From Thiotrichaceae bacterium UBA973 (lineage in GTDB: Bacteria > Pseudomonadota > Gammaproteobacteria > Eutrophobiales > Eutrophobiaceae), in the NCBI GenBank assembly GCA_002292815.1, contig DBBX01000031.1, positions 1-64,000 on the forward strand: a DNA stretch of 64,000 nucleotides, in the 5' to 3' direction. The notes under the pieces are model-generated. The model was not told the origin of the DNA and ran no database searches. It saw only the letters and a list, made by a program, of their open reading frames with translations. This document shows, piece after piece, positions 9,500 through 17,256 of the stretch (the stretch's first letter is position 1; the number at the start of each line of letters is the position of its first letter). The translations under genes were made by a program, and so were the position numbers.

Positions 9500-10237
9500 T
9501 TAATTCAAGTCTCCCCATAGCTGCTGGGCATTACTCACCGCGCAGACTACAGCAGTCTCTGTTCTCAGTATTCTTGGACCCAGACTGATGGGCTGACAAT
9601 CGTTTGCTAGTGCTTGCTCGACTTCAATATCACTGAACCCGCCCTCTGGACCAATCATCAATGTTACCTCATTACCAGGCAGCTTAGGCTTAATGTTTGG
9701 CATGGTTTGTTGACTCGTAGGGTGCAATATTAATCGTGTCGTTGATACATCTATGCTCAGCCATTCTCCGAATGAGACCGGTGTTTGAACTTCCGTCAAC
9801 AAACTTCTACCACATTGTTCCGTTGCACTGATAATTATGTTTCGCCAGTGCGTCAATTTATTCTGCATGCGACTATCCTGTATTTTCACATTACTAAACT
9901 CTGAGATAACAGGGATTATATTCTTTACGCCAAGCTCAACCGCCTTTTGAATCGAAAAATCCATATGCTGCCCCTTCGCTACTGCAAGACACAGGTTTAT
10001 GGTTAACGGTGATTCATTATTACTACGCCTGGATTCTTCAATTTCAATCTGCGCACTTTTTTTACTAATTTCAATAATTTTTGACTCAAACTCATCACCA
10101 AGATTATTAAATAATTTTATTGCATCACCAGTACGCATCCTGAGAACATGAGAAATATAGTGGGCCTTATCGCGAGGTAAATTAATAACTTCACCTGTCG
10201 TCAATGACATATCAATATAAAGGCGTGGGACTCGCAT
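9500..10237 (-). CDS. rsmE: 16S rRNA (uracil1498-N3)-methyltransferase RsmE
   Basis: This SPOUT-family methyltransferase modifies U1498 of 16S rRNA using S-adenosylmethionine. The 245 residues are the family length. The N-terminal PUA-like domain starts MRVPRLYID and contains HYISHVLRMRTGD. The C-terminal knotted domain has the signature LMIGPEGGFSDIEVEQA and the closing LGPRILRTETA. It lies upstream of gshA, also the usual neighbour in many gammaproteobacteria, and is divergent from hspQ. Confidence 0.97.
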   Translation of the reverse strand: MRVPRLYIDMSLTTGEVINLPRDKAHYISHVLRMRTGDAIKLFNNLGDEFESKIIEISKKSAQIEIEESRRSNNESPLTINLCLAVAKGQHMDFSIQKAVELGVKNIIPVISEFSNVKIQDSRMQNKLTHWRNIIISATEQCGRSLLTEVQTPVSFGEWLSIDVSTTRLILHPTSQQTMPNIKPKLPGNEVTLMIGPEGGFSDIEVEQALANDCQPISLGPRILRTETAVVCAVSNAQQLWGDLN

Positions 10238-10357
10238 CGTTTACTTTAGTAAGGTTCCGTATTGTTTTAGCTGCTTTTAAAATGAGTAAGGAAATTAAAA
10301 ATGCTCCAGCGTCTAATCGCCTTTCTGTTATGATAATACTTATCAAACGAACCGGCT

Positions 10358-10363
10358 TATAAT
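10358..10363 (+). promoter_or_regulatory. possible -10 box placing the hspQ start at +1
   Basis: A perfect TATAAT ends 6 bases before the hspQ ATG at 10370, so a start site at standard spacing would be the A of the start codon, giving a leaderless mRNA. No Shine-Dalgarno sequence precedes the ATG, which agrees. No good -35 box is visible 16-18 bases upstream, so the promoter call is weak. Confidence 0.3.
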
Positions 10364-10369
10364 TCTTTT

Positions 10370-10681
10370 ATGCAACACGCTAAATATTCTCTCGGACAGA
10401 TTATTCATCATCGAAAATTCGATTACAGGGGAGTAATATTTGATATCGATGCTACATTTAGCGGTACAGAAGCCTGGTATGAAGCGGTTGCAAAATCAAA
10501 ATCGCCCAAAGATCAGCCCTGGTACCATGTTCTGGTGGATAATTCGCAACAAACCACCTATGTTGCTGAGAGGCATCTTGAGGCTACTGGTTCAGTATTA
10601 CCGATAAATCACCCGCTAATTAATCACTATTTTATAAATTTTATCGATGGTCGTTATGCTCACAATAATACCAACAACTAA
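10370..10681 (+). CDS. hspQ: heat shock protein HspQ (YccV-like)
   Basis: The 103-residue protein has the YccV/HspQ fold: a start with YSLGQIIHHRKFDYRGVIFDIDATF, the core PWYHVLVDN, and a TYVAERHLE strand. In E. coli HspQ binds hemimethylated DNA, restrains DnaA and acts as a Lon protease specificity enhancer. There is no Shine-Dalgarno sequence before the ATG. It is followed 8 bases later by a TerB-domain gene, so the two are likely cotranscribed. Confidence 0.92.
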   Translation: MQHAKYSLGQIIHHRKFDYRGVIFDIDATFSGTEAWYEAVAKSKSPKDQPWYHVLVDNSQQTTYVAERHLEATGSVLPINHPLINHYFINFIDGRYAHNNTNN

Positions 10682-10689
10682 TCTAAACC

Positions 10690-11139
10690 ATGATTAAGAA
10701 TATCAAAAACTATTTTGAAGCGTTATTAAGCGATGATGCAAAAGACGAGTCATCTCATGCCAAGACGATTGAGCTAGCAACTGCAGTCTTAATGATAGAA
10801 ATTAGTCTGGCCGATGATCATATTCATGACGAAGAAAGAAATGTTATAAAAACCGTGCTATCGGATCATTTCAAACTAAGCAAAGAAAAAATTAATGAAT
10901 TAATAGACTCGGCCGAGAATGAAGTTAACCATGCCGTCTCTCTATATGAGTTTACCCGGCTCTTAAACGACACGCTATCTATGTCGGACAAGATAAATAT
11001 TATAGAGAGTTTATGGCGTGTGGCGTATGCCGATTCGGTGCTTGATAAATATGAAGAGTACTACATCAGAAAAATTACGGACTTACTCTATATCTCACAC
11101 TCGGATTATATCCAGACGAAATTAGCAGCGGCTGAATAA
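10690..11139 (+). CDS. TerB/DjlA-like domain protein
   Basis: This 149-residue soluble, all-helical acidic protein has the tellurite-resistance TerB / DjlA N-terminal pattern. A first half contains AVLMIEISLADDHIHDEERNVI and a second EF-like acidic repeat contains WRVAYADSVLDKYEEYYIRKITDLL. Such domains are proposed to bind metal ions or assist membrane-associated stress functions. The exact function is unknown. It is convergent with the rsd-like gene, with only 17 bases between the stops. Confidence 0.82.
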   Translation: MIKNIKNYFEALLSDDAKDESSHAKTIELATAVLMIEISLADDHIHDEERNVIKTVLSDHFKLSKEKINELIDSAENEVNHAVSLYEFTRLLNDTLSMSDKINIIESLWRVAYADSVLDKYEEYYIRKITDLLYISHSDYIQTKLAAAE

Positions 11140-11156
11140 ACCCTTTAGGCTTTCAT

Positions 11157-11627
11157 TCAAGCTTTAGCTTCAAGCAATAACTGGATCAACTGGTCTTCAT
11201 ATTCTATACGTGTGGTTAGTTCTTCAGCCAACATTGAAAGATCCTCCTGAAAATGATGCAGCTCATGCTCATTATTTTCCGGATTATATTTTTCATCAAA
11301 GGCCAATGCAATTTGAGTTGTCTGCTCTATTCGCGGGTATATTTGAATTGCCAGCTCAGAAACTGATCTTCTGCGTTCCTTACCTTCTGCAATTCTATCG
11401 TATAAGCCGAAATGTCCAGCAGCAATATAATCGACTAAAACTTGATTAAATTCTTCAAGGTGAGCAACTGACTTAACTGATGCAGCATCTGGTCCTTCCG
11501 TTGAAACTTTCAGCATTAATGATAATAGCTGCTTTCGTTCCTTCAGCATGTGCTGTACTAGCTCATTGCTTTGACAACGCCTCTCTTCTGTTTCATCTGC
11601 TTGCTCTTTCATAATGATATCGTCCAT
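11157..11627 (-). CDS. rsd: Rsd/AlgQ family anti-sigma-70 regulator
   Basis: This 156-residue helical protein matches Rsd/AlgQ in length and in its core, with ERKQLLSLMLK (about 31-41), a LEEFNQVLVDYIAAGHFGLY-type block (about 61-80) and the RRxxSELAIQIYPRIEQTT segment. Rsd binds region 4 of sigma-70 and favours alternative sigma factors. AlgQ influences alginate and virulence genes in Pseudomonas. A second ATG at codon 6 (11612) is an equally possible start, since neither has a convincing ribosome binding site. Its presence near algZ/algR homologues is notable but does not by itself show a link. Confidence 0.88.
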   Translation of the reverse strand: MDDIIMKEQADETEERRCQSNELVQHMLKERKQLLSLMLKVSTEGPDAASVKSVAHLEEFNQVLVDYIAAGHFGLYDRIAEGKERRRSVSELAIQIYPRIEQTTQIALAFDEKYNPENNEHELHHFQEDLSMLAEELTTRIEYEDQLIQLLLEAKA

Positions 11628-11970
11628 TATTTATAGGGAAATCCTGTTCCCAGTCTTATTATTTGATCTCAGCCGTGATTTTAACCACCAAACTGGATAT
11701 CTTTTGATGTCCCAGATACTTCGGATAACAGCAGAATCGTCAATCACCATAGCGTTATGCCATCGACGAGTTATTCGACTTAACTCCACATAACCATAAA
11801 TATTAGGTATCTGATCGCAAGCTTAAATAATACGCTCATTTACAACTTTAATAAGGCCATTTGCTGATCAATTCACTATATTCTTTAAAACCTGTATCGG
11901 ATAAACTGATGCAACAAAATGAATGGAAGTTTATTCAGATAACATCTGAAATATTATTATAATAATCAAC
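11628..11970. other. 343-base divergent intergenic region between rsd and the Ser/Thr kinase
   Basis: This AT-rich stretch must hold the promoters for both divergent genes. I see a short inverted repeat GGGAA-6-TTCCC just upstream of rsd (about 11637-11652) and an A/T-only run before the kinase ATG. There is no convincing small ORF, RNA gene or clear -35/-10 pair. The kinase ATG has no Shine-Dalgarno sequence. Confidence 0.5.
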
Positions 11971-13446
11971 ATGATAGAAATTCCTGGTTATAAAATAGAT
12001 AGAGAAATCGGAAAAGGAGGTATGGCGACAGTCTATCTGGCCACACAGGAATCCCTTGGGCGCTCTGTTGTCCTAAAGATACTAGATAAAGTAAACAGTG
12101 CTGCTGTGGCGGACATGACCCAGCGATTTATCGATGAAGGGCGCATCGTAGCCTCGCTGCATCATCCCAACATTGTCACCATATTTGATATCGGTACGGC
12201 TGATGATGAGCTCTACATCTCCATGGAATATGTTCAAGGTGGCGATTTAAAAAAGCGCATGGAATCACATGTATCTCCCAAAGTAGCCTTAGATATCATT
12301 GAAAAAATAGGTTCTGCCCTAGGTAGTGCCCACTCACATAATGTCATCCATCGAGATGTCAAACCTGCAAATATTCTCTTTCGCGATGAAGAAACACCAT
12401 TATTGACTGATTTTGGAATAGCCAAGCAAACCGATACGGAAACAGATCTGACGTCTACAGGCATCTTTCTTGGCAGCCCTAATTACGTTAGCCCGGAACA
12501 AGCGGATGCCAAGAAGGTTGATGGGAGATCGGACATATACAGTCTTGGATGTATATTTTATGAGATGCTAACCGGCTACAAACCGTACCATTCTGATTCT
12601 GTAATAGATATCGTCATACAACACAAGACTTCTCCCGTGCCGACGTTACCTGAAAAATTCAAAATCTATCAACCATTGCTCGACCGGATGATGGCTAAAA
12701 GTCTTGATGACCGTTTTGCTAGTGCAGAAGTTATGCTGATGAGTATAAAAAAACTGCAGGCTTTAGACAATGCTGATCAATTAACACCTGATTTTGATAT
12801 AACTGGCCATGAAGCACCGCCTGACAAAAGTAGCCCATCAAAAAACAAATCTAAACTAACATTAAACGTCTTATTACTCTTGTCCGCGATTTTCTTTTTT
12901 AGTCTTCAGTATGTAGAGATAAAACTTAAAAACTCTGAGACGCGCATAGATAGAGTGTCAACAAATAGTGTATTGCCGCTCACGGCGGCGACTGCCACAA
13001 CGTCTAACAATCTTGCTGACCAAACATTAGAAACAATACAAACTGCATCAGCAACACAACAAACACAAGTAAGCGAGCCTACGGTCAAGGTAGTTACACC
13101 TCCTGTTTCAGAAGAAGTTTTAAGTGCATTAGCCTGGCTAGGTAAAAAAAGCCTGGATGAATATAAATTGACCTATCCAGAAAAAGATAATGCTTATTAT
13201 TACTTTTCCAGATTATTGGAGTTACAACCTGATAACCGCACAGCCTATGAAGGGATATTATCGATAGCCGAACGTTACGCAATTCTTGCTGAACGTTCTC
13301 TAGTTAATAATGAATCGGATAAAACTCAAACTTATATCGAGATAGGTTTACAGATTAACCCCAAGAATGAAGCTTTATTATCCTTGAAATCTATAGTGTC
13401 GACACAAGAAACAGACTTTTGGCATACAATTAAAACAATGTTTTGA
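11971..13446 (+). CDS. membrane-anchored Hanks-type serine/threonine protein kinase
   Basis: The 491 residues begin with a full kinase domain (about 7-265). The glycine loop is GKGGMATVY (14-22), the ATP-binding Lys is K36, the catalytic loop is HRDVKPAN (D128), DFG is at 146-148, and the activation segment ends GSPNYVSPEQ. All catalytic residues are present. A linker and a single membrane helix (about 305-323) lead to a Thr/Ser-rich stretch and a C-terminal TPR-like helical domain (about 385-490), predicted to be outside the cytosol. The gene is monocistronic between oppositely oriented neighbours. Substrates are unknown. Confidence 0.93.
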   Translation: MIEIPGYKIDREIGKGGMATVYLATQESLGRSVVLKILDKVNSAAVADMTQRFIDEGRIVASLHHPNIVTIFDIGTADDELYISMEYVQGGDLKKRMESHVSPKVALDIIEKIGSALGSAHSHNVIHRDVKPANILFRDEETPLLTDFGIAKQTDTETDLTSTGIFLGSPNYVSPEQADAKKVDGRSDIYSLGCIFYEMLTGYKPYHSDSVIDIVIQHKTSPVPTLPEKFKIYQPLLDRMMAKSLDDRFASAEVMLMSIKKLQALDNADQLTPDFDITGHEAPPDKSSPSKNKSKLTLNVLLLLSAIFFFSLQYVEIKLKNSETRIDRVSTNSVLPLTAATATTSNNLADQTLETIQTASATQQTQVSEPTVKVVTPPVSEEVLSALAWLGKKSLDEYKLTYPEKDNAYYYFSRLLELQPDNRTAYEGILSIAERYAILAERSLVNNESDKTQTYIEIGLQINPKNEALLSLKSIVSTQETDFWHTIKTMF

Positions 13447-13480
13447 TGTTGCGCAAGATTAACAATTTCGAATAGTTAGT

Positions 13481-14008
13481 CTATTGTTCTAGCGCTTTTT
13501 TAGCGCTTTCAGTTTGTGCCTCCTCCCATTCGGTGATTAGTTTGCGCAACTCATCGACCGTATTTTCAGTATCCTGCTCATCCACAACATCTTCATCAAC
13601 AATAAGCCCATCATCTGTTGTGTCGACCACAGGCATTTCTTCAAGTGCTTCTAATTCAGGTTTTTTGGGTTTATCTTTAACATATTTATTTTTCAACTCT
13701 AACGATTTGGCAAGTTTATCTTTGGCTTTCTGTTGATCTTCTTCTACCAAAACAAATGCCCTTTGTCTTAATTGTTGACGCACTTCCTCATCAACCTCGA
13801 TAGCTGTGTCATCAATGAGACGCCCATTATCAAAGACAAAGACTCGCGGGCCAGATAAAGCGCTTCGATACCACATTGGCGGCTTTCCAGATAATTGCGT
13901 CGAGCCTGTGTCAGCTTCAATCCATTGATACATCCTCGCAGAAATGCCCTGGCTAAAGACGAGCAATAACACTAAAGAGTATTTGATTATGAGCTTTTTA
14001 TTTTTCAT
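13481..14008 (-). CDS. secreted DUF4124-like protein with acidic coiled C-terminus
   Basis: The 175-residue protein has a signal peptide (about 1-24, ending ISA). A short DUF4124-like beta segment follows (MYQWIEADTG, then QLSGKPPMWYR). The second half is charged and helical, rich in Lys/Glu and then Asp/Glu. DUF4124 segments occur at the mature N-termini of many gammaproteobacterial periplasmic proteins of unknown role. It is 43 bases downstream of the ABC ATPase gene on the same strand and may belong to that unit. The molecular function is not known. Confidence 0.75.
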   Translation of the reverse strand: MKNKKLIIKYSLVLLLVFSQGISARMYQWIEADTGSTQLSGKPPMWYRSALSGPRVFVFDNGRLIDDTAIEVDEEVRQQLRQRAFVLVEEDQQKAKDKLAKSLELKNKYVKDKPKKPELEALEEMPVVDTTDDGLIVDEDVVDEQDTENTVDELRKLITEWEEAQTESAKKALEQ

Positions 14009-14051
14009 GTTCTAAGTATATTCTAAATACATTAGTTATCTACGTCAGCAC

Positions 14052-14777
14052 TTAAACATTAGCGCCAATACAGTTTAGATACGCATTTTCAAGATCATTA
14101 GCATTAAATTCTTCACAACATTGCAAAGGTGAACCGTTAAAACAGACTTTGCCACCATGCAAAACAATAATTCGGTCACAAATACTCTCTACGTCTGCTA
14201 ACAAATGCGTGCTAAAAAATAATGTCTTCCCTGTTTCCTTTAAGCTTACTAGGTGTCGTTTCAGATAGGCACGCGCTTTTGGATCCAGTCCACTCATCGG
14301 CTCATCAAAAAGCAACATGGGTCTTTGGCTCAAAAAACAAGCGGCCAGTCCAAGTTTTTGCGACATCCCTTTTGAATACTGTCGAACTGATTTTTTTAAT
14401 GCTGATATGTCCAGATCCAAAATATCAAATAATCTTTCTATATCGACATCTTTTAATTTAACCTTATTCAGTTCCGCCATATAGGAAAGAAAATCTTTTC
14501 CGGTTAAGTAATAGGGGGGGATAAATTTTTCTGGTAAAAATGAAAGTGACTCACGCGATGATGTCTCTCTATGCGGTTTACCAAAGATCTCAACCTTGCC
14601 AGAGTCTATCGAAATAAAGTCCAATATGGCTTTTATTAATGTCGTTTTACCAGCACCATTAACGCCAACTAGACCAACATACTCTCCTGCGTAGACGGAT
14701 AGGTTAATATTTTCCAGGACCGTCTGGGCGCCATACCGCTGATTAATTTGTTCAACTTTAAGTGCAATTTTAGTCAT
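14052..14777 (-). CDS. ABC transporter ATP-binding protein
   Basis: This 241-residue nucleotide-binding subunit has Walker A GVNGAGKTTLIK (about 37-48), the signature YSKGMSQKLGLA (about 134-145), Walker B MLLFDEPMSGLDP (about 154-166) and the switch His in FFSTHLL. The type resembles ATPases of ABC-2 exporters. The only permease in the neighbourhood is the ABC-2 protein at 18012-18785, separated from it by the pilin and cyclase genes. A partnership is likely but inferred. The PilH subunit of the Myxococcus PilGHI transporter, required for type IV pili, is a possible analogue. Confidence 0.92.
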   Translation of the reverse strand: MTKIALKVEQINQRYGAQTVLENINLSVYAGEYVGLVGVNGAGKTTLIKAILDFISIDSGKVEIFGKPHRETSSRESLSFLPEKFIPPYYLTGKDFLSYMAELNKVKLKDVDIERLFDILDLDISALKKSVRQYSKGMSQKLGLAACFLSQRPMLLFDEPMSGLDPKARAYLKRHLVSLKETGKTLFFSTHLLADVESICDRIIVLHGGKVCFNGSPLQCCEEFNANDLENAYLNCIGANV

Positions 14778-14875
14778 TTATCATTCTGTCGTTGTGAGAG
14801 TCCTCGGCTTACTCACCTCTATCGCGCTATCTTACCCATCCATGCACCCCGCAGCATACCGTACATCCTGTACAT

Positions 14876-14900
14876 AAAAATGCCCGCTAAGTGCGGGCAT
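14876..14900 (-). terminator. intrinsic terminator of the pilin gene
   Basis: An 8-bp GC-rich stem (14880-14887 with 14893-14900, 5-base loop) is followed on the minus strand by TTTTTA. It lies 27 bases past the pilin stop, between it and the ABC ATPase gene, so the pilin is expected to be a separate abundant transcript. Confidence 0.88.
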
Positions 14901-14926
14901 TAATTAAGTCGAGTTTTGTATTTGAT

Positions 14927-15703
14927 TTAATATACAAAAACCTGCGGACAATCCTGAAAGTCATCAAAGATATCGTAAATATCGGTGCTATTGGCTGCAG
15001 CATTGCCGCCTGCAGTATTTGTAGGTCCATTTGCGGTAGCGTTTGTCGCACAGTCTGCAAATGAAGGTAAAAACTCTATCGCATCAAAAGTTGTCGAAGA
15101 ACCGTCTGTATTGGTTAATCTTAAAACACCAGTATTCGGTAGGCCATCATCTACCTTGACATCCAACTCCCGGGCAATCGTAACCGGTACATTTCGACCC
15201 ATATGCAGGTTCAAACGGATAGAGGCAGTTCCGGTATAACCCTGATTTCGAGTCAGAACTAATGCACCATTAAATGCATTCGAGGGCCCAACTCGGTCTG
15301 TGACATAGGCTCCTTCGGAGGCTGGCACAGCTGTAGCCGGCGTAAATCCACCGCCAAGAAATTGTGACTTAGCCAGTTGCTCCCATACGGCGGCAGCTTC
15401 TTCAAGTGTATTATCTAATTGACCATTGCCATCTGTAGTTGAGGCTGCTGCCGGTAGAACAATCGTGACACCCATTGCTTGAGAAGCTGCTACAGAACCA
15501 AAATCACCCGGCACCTGACGGTAGCGATCAATGAAACCGTAGTACGCTGCCTGTATACCTGAATTCTGATCTGCCAGGTTACGCACGCGCGCACTATTGA
15601 TTAATTCCTGACCTTTAAGGATACCGCCTAATAATAAGCCGATGATTACGAGTACAATTGCAATCTCGACTAGTGTAAAACCTTTCTGTTTATTAATGTT
15701 CAT
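14927..15703 (-). CDS. major-type IV pilin / pseudopilin
   Basis: The start at 15703 is chosen because a GGAGA site lies 7 bases upstream and it gives a short class III leader, MNINKQKG, before FTLVEIAIVLVIIGLLLGG (conserved Glu at +5). The 258-residue precursor then has the helix and the YRQVPGDF motif common in this pilin subgroup, followed by a globular domain with two Cys near the C-terminus (DCATN and DCPQVF) that could form a disulfide loop. An upstream in-frame ATG at 15802 is unlikely because it would lie beyond the sigma-54 promoter. The gene has its own promoter and terminator, as expected for a major subunit. A prepilin peptidase must be encoded elsewhere. Confidence 0.9.
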   Translation of the reverse strand: MNINKQKGFTLVEIAIVLVIIGLLLGGILKGQELINSARVRNLADQNSGIQAAYYGFIDRYRQVPGDFGSVAASQAMGVTIVLPAAASTTDGNGQLDNTLEEAAAVWEQLAKSQFLGGGFTPATAVPASEGAYVTDRVGPSNAFNGALVLTRNQGYTGTASIRLNLHMGRNVPVTIARELDVKVDDGLPNTGVLRLTNTDGSSTTFDAIEFLPSFADCATNATANGPTNTAGGNAAANSTDIYDIFDDFQDCPQVFVY

Positions 15704-15747
15704 AGTTGCTTCTCCATTTAAGCTATATCTGCTTTTATTAAATATAA

Positions 15748-15763
15748 TGCAGGTAACATGCCA
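15748..15763 (-). promoter_or_regulatory. sigma-54 (RpoN) -24/-12 promoter of the pilin gene
   Basis: The minus strand reads TGGCATGTTACCTGCA. The invariant GG (-24) and GC (-12) are separated by exactly 10 bases, and the sequence fits TGGCAcg-N4-tTGCa with two mismatches. A start site about 12 bases downstream of the GC would give a leader of roughly 35 bases to the pilin ATG at 15703. A sigma-54-dependent activator is encoded at 35181-36623. Confidence 0.85.
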
Positions 15764-15764
15764 T

Positions 15765-15781
15765 AACAATAAGTCATTGTT
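15765..15781. promoter_or_regulatory. inverted repeat abutting the sigma-54 promoter
   Basis: AACAAT-5 bases-ATTGTT lies immediately upstream of the -24 element. It could be a regulator site, but it is closer to the promoter than usual enhancer-binding sites, so its role is uncertain. Confidence 0.35.
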
Positions 15782-16006
15782 TTTAATGTAAATACAGATC
15801 ACAATCTAAAGTAAAAGGTTAATATTTTGTTGATTCATCATCAATACTGTTGAGAACTCGACGATCCTCTTTTGAACCGTCTGCCATGAGTGTTTTTTTA
15901 ATTTGGTAAATACCAGCATGACTAGATAAGATTAGGGATGAATCACCCATATTCATGCTTGATATGAGCATTAAGAAAAATATTTACGTAATAACTCCCG
16001 ATACTG

Positions 16007-17254
16007 ATGAAAACACCTGAAATAACAAAGCACACTCTAATCAAAATATCTGTCATCTTCAGTGTATTTATGATCTTCCTTTCAGGAGGTATTGGCCTTA
16101 TAGAGATTACTATTGCTCAGAACCCTCTCATCAATATTAGCAGCAAACTGTTTAATCAATCGACCAACTATAGCCTTGCATTAGGCAACCTGATCCAGAC
16201 AAAAGAATTCATGTTTTTGCTTACAGCAGGACTGATACTGACCTGCTTGCTACCGTTATTATCTCCGCTAAAAGCATTCCTGCTGACTTTTGTAATGATT
16301 CTTTTAGCAGCGACTATTGGCTATTCAAGCCGCAATGTTGGCTTAATACCAATAGAATATTGTGTATTAACCATCTTGGTTATCTACATGATGAATGTGT
16401 TGGTCAGTTATTTCATGGAAATACAATCCAAACAACAGTTAATAGAGGCCTTCGCACAATATATCCCACCGCAATTAGTCGATGAGTTAAGTCGCTTACC
16501 CAAGGGGCTCTCTTTGGAAGGAGAATCAAGAACATTAACTATTTTCTTTTGTGACCTGAGAGACTTTACCAGTATTTCTGAAGAACTAAATCCAAAGCAA
16601 CTGAATGTATTACTGAACGAATATTTCACCTTAATGACTGAGATATTGTTTAAACATGGCGCAACGATAGATAAATATATTGGTGATGCCATCATGGCAT
16701 TCTGGAACGCACCAACAGAACAACCAGAGCATGCACAGCGCTCAGTTGAGGCATCGCTTGAAATGATTCAAGCCCTAGAAACGCTTTCAGAGAAATTTAT
16801 CAGCCATGGCTGGCCTCGACTTTCCATGGGCGTCGGTATCAATACAGGTAGAGCCAACGTCGGTAATATGGGCTCAAAATATCGTATGGCATATACCGCT
16901 ATTGGCGATGCGATCAACCTCGCCTCACGCATAGAATCTCTCACGCGCATCTATCGTGTCCCTATATTAATAAGTGAGCACACGCATAAGCAATTAAAAG
17001 GAATCACTTGTAGAGAGATTGATCAAGTACAAGTCCGCGGAAAACATCAACTTACCAGGATCTATCAACCACTATGTCGAGACAACGAAGTTGATGCCGC
17101 ATTAAAAGAGAAACTTATCATCCATGCGGAAGCGATGGCGCTCTATTATTCAGGAAAGGATAAAAACGCATGTAGAATGTTTAAAGAACTTTATGAAAGT
17201 GATAATAATGACAAATTTTATAAGGCCATTATTAAAAAAATCATGGGCTTATAA
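16007..17254 (+). CDS. membrane class III adenylate/guanylate cyclase
   Basis: The 415-residue protein has about four N-terminal membrane helices (roughly 12-34, 68-84, 88-105, 117-136). A class III nucleotide cyclase domain follows (about 172-365). Both metal-binding Asp residues are present: D183 in FFCDLRDFTS and D227 in DKYIGDAIMAFWN. The substrate-binding and transition-state region is YTAIGDAINLASRIE. The short segment before the domain (FAQYIPPQLVDEL) is the usual signalling helix. No separate sensory domain such as CHASE2 is visible. It is divergent from the pilin and convergent (2-base gap) with the next gene. A cAMP product is likely from the family; cGMP is not excluded. Confidence 0.92.
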   Translation: MKTPEITKHTLIKISVIFSVFMIFLSGGIGLIEITIAQNPLINISSKLFNQSTNYSLALGNLIQTKEFMFLLTAGLILTCLLPLLSPLKAFLLTFVMILLAATIGYSSRNVGLIPIEYCVLTILVIYMMNVLVSYFMEIQSKQQLIEAFAQYIPPQLVDELSRLPKGLSLEGESRTLTIFFCDLRDFTSISEELNPKQLNVLLNEYFTLMTEILFKHGATIDKYIGDAIMAFWNAPTEQPEHAQRSVEASLEMIQALETLSEKFISHGWPRLSMGVGINTGRANVGNMGSKYRMAYTAIGDAINLASRIESLTRIYRVPILISEHTHKQLKGITCREIDQVQVRGKHQLTRIYQPLCRDNEVDAALKEKLIIHAEAMALYYSGKDKNACRMFKELYESDNNDKFYKAIIKKIMGL

Positions 17255-17256
17255 TT

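Larger units (their letters stand above)
15704..16006. promoter_or_regulatory. 303-base divergent control region between pilin and cyclase genes
   Basis: On the minus strand it holds the pilin leader with its ribosome binding site (15711-15715), the sigma-54 promoter at 15748-15763 and an inverted repeat at 15765-15781. The cyclase-proximal half (about 15830-16006) shows no clear promoter boxes. The cyclase ATG lacks a Shine-Dalgarno sequence. Confidence 0.6.

Noticed and set aside
13461..13508. Inverted repeats between the Ser/Thr kinase and the DUF4124-like gene
   Set aside because: Short stems without a proper T run at the right side, partly inside coding sequence. Perhaps a convergent terminator, but not strong enough to list.
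15782..15812. CRP-like site upstream of the pilin (TGTGA followed by a TTTACA-type half on the minus strand)
   Set aside because: The spacing between halves is 7 rather than 6 bases and the right half is poor, so it does not qualify as a CRP site despite the neighbouring cyclase gene.
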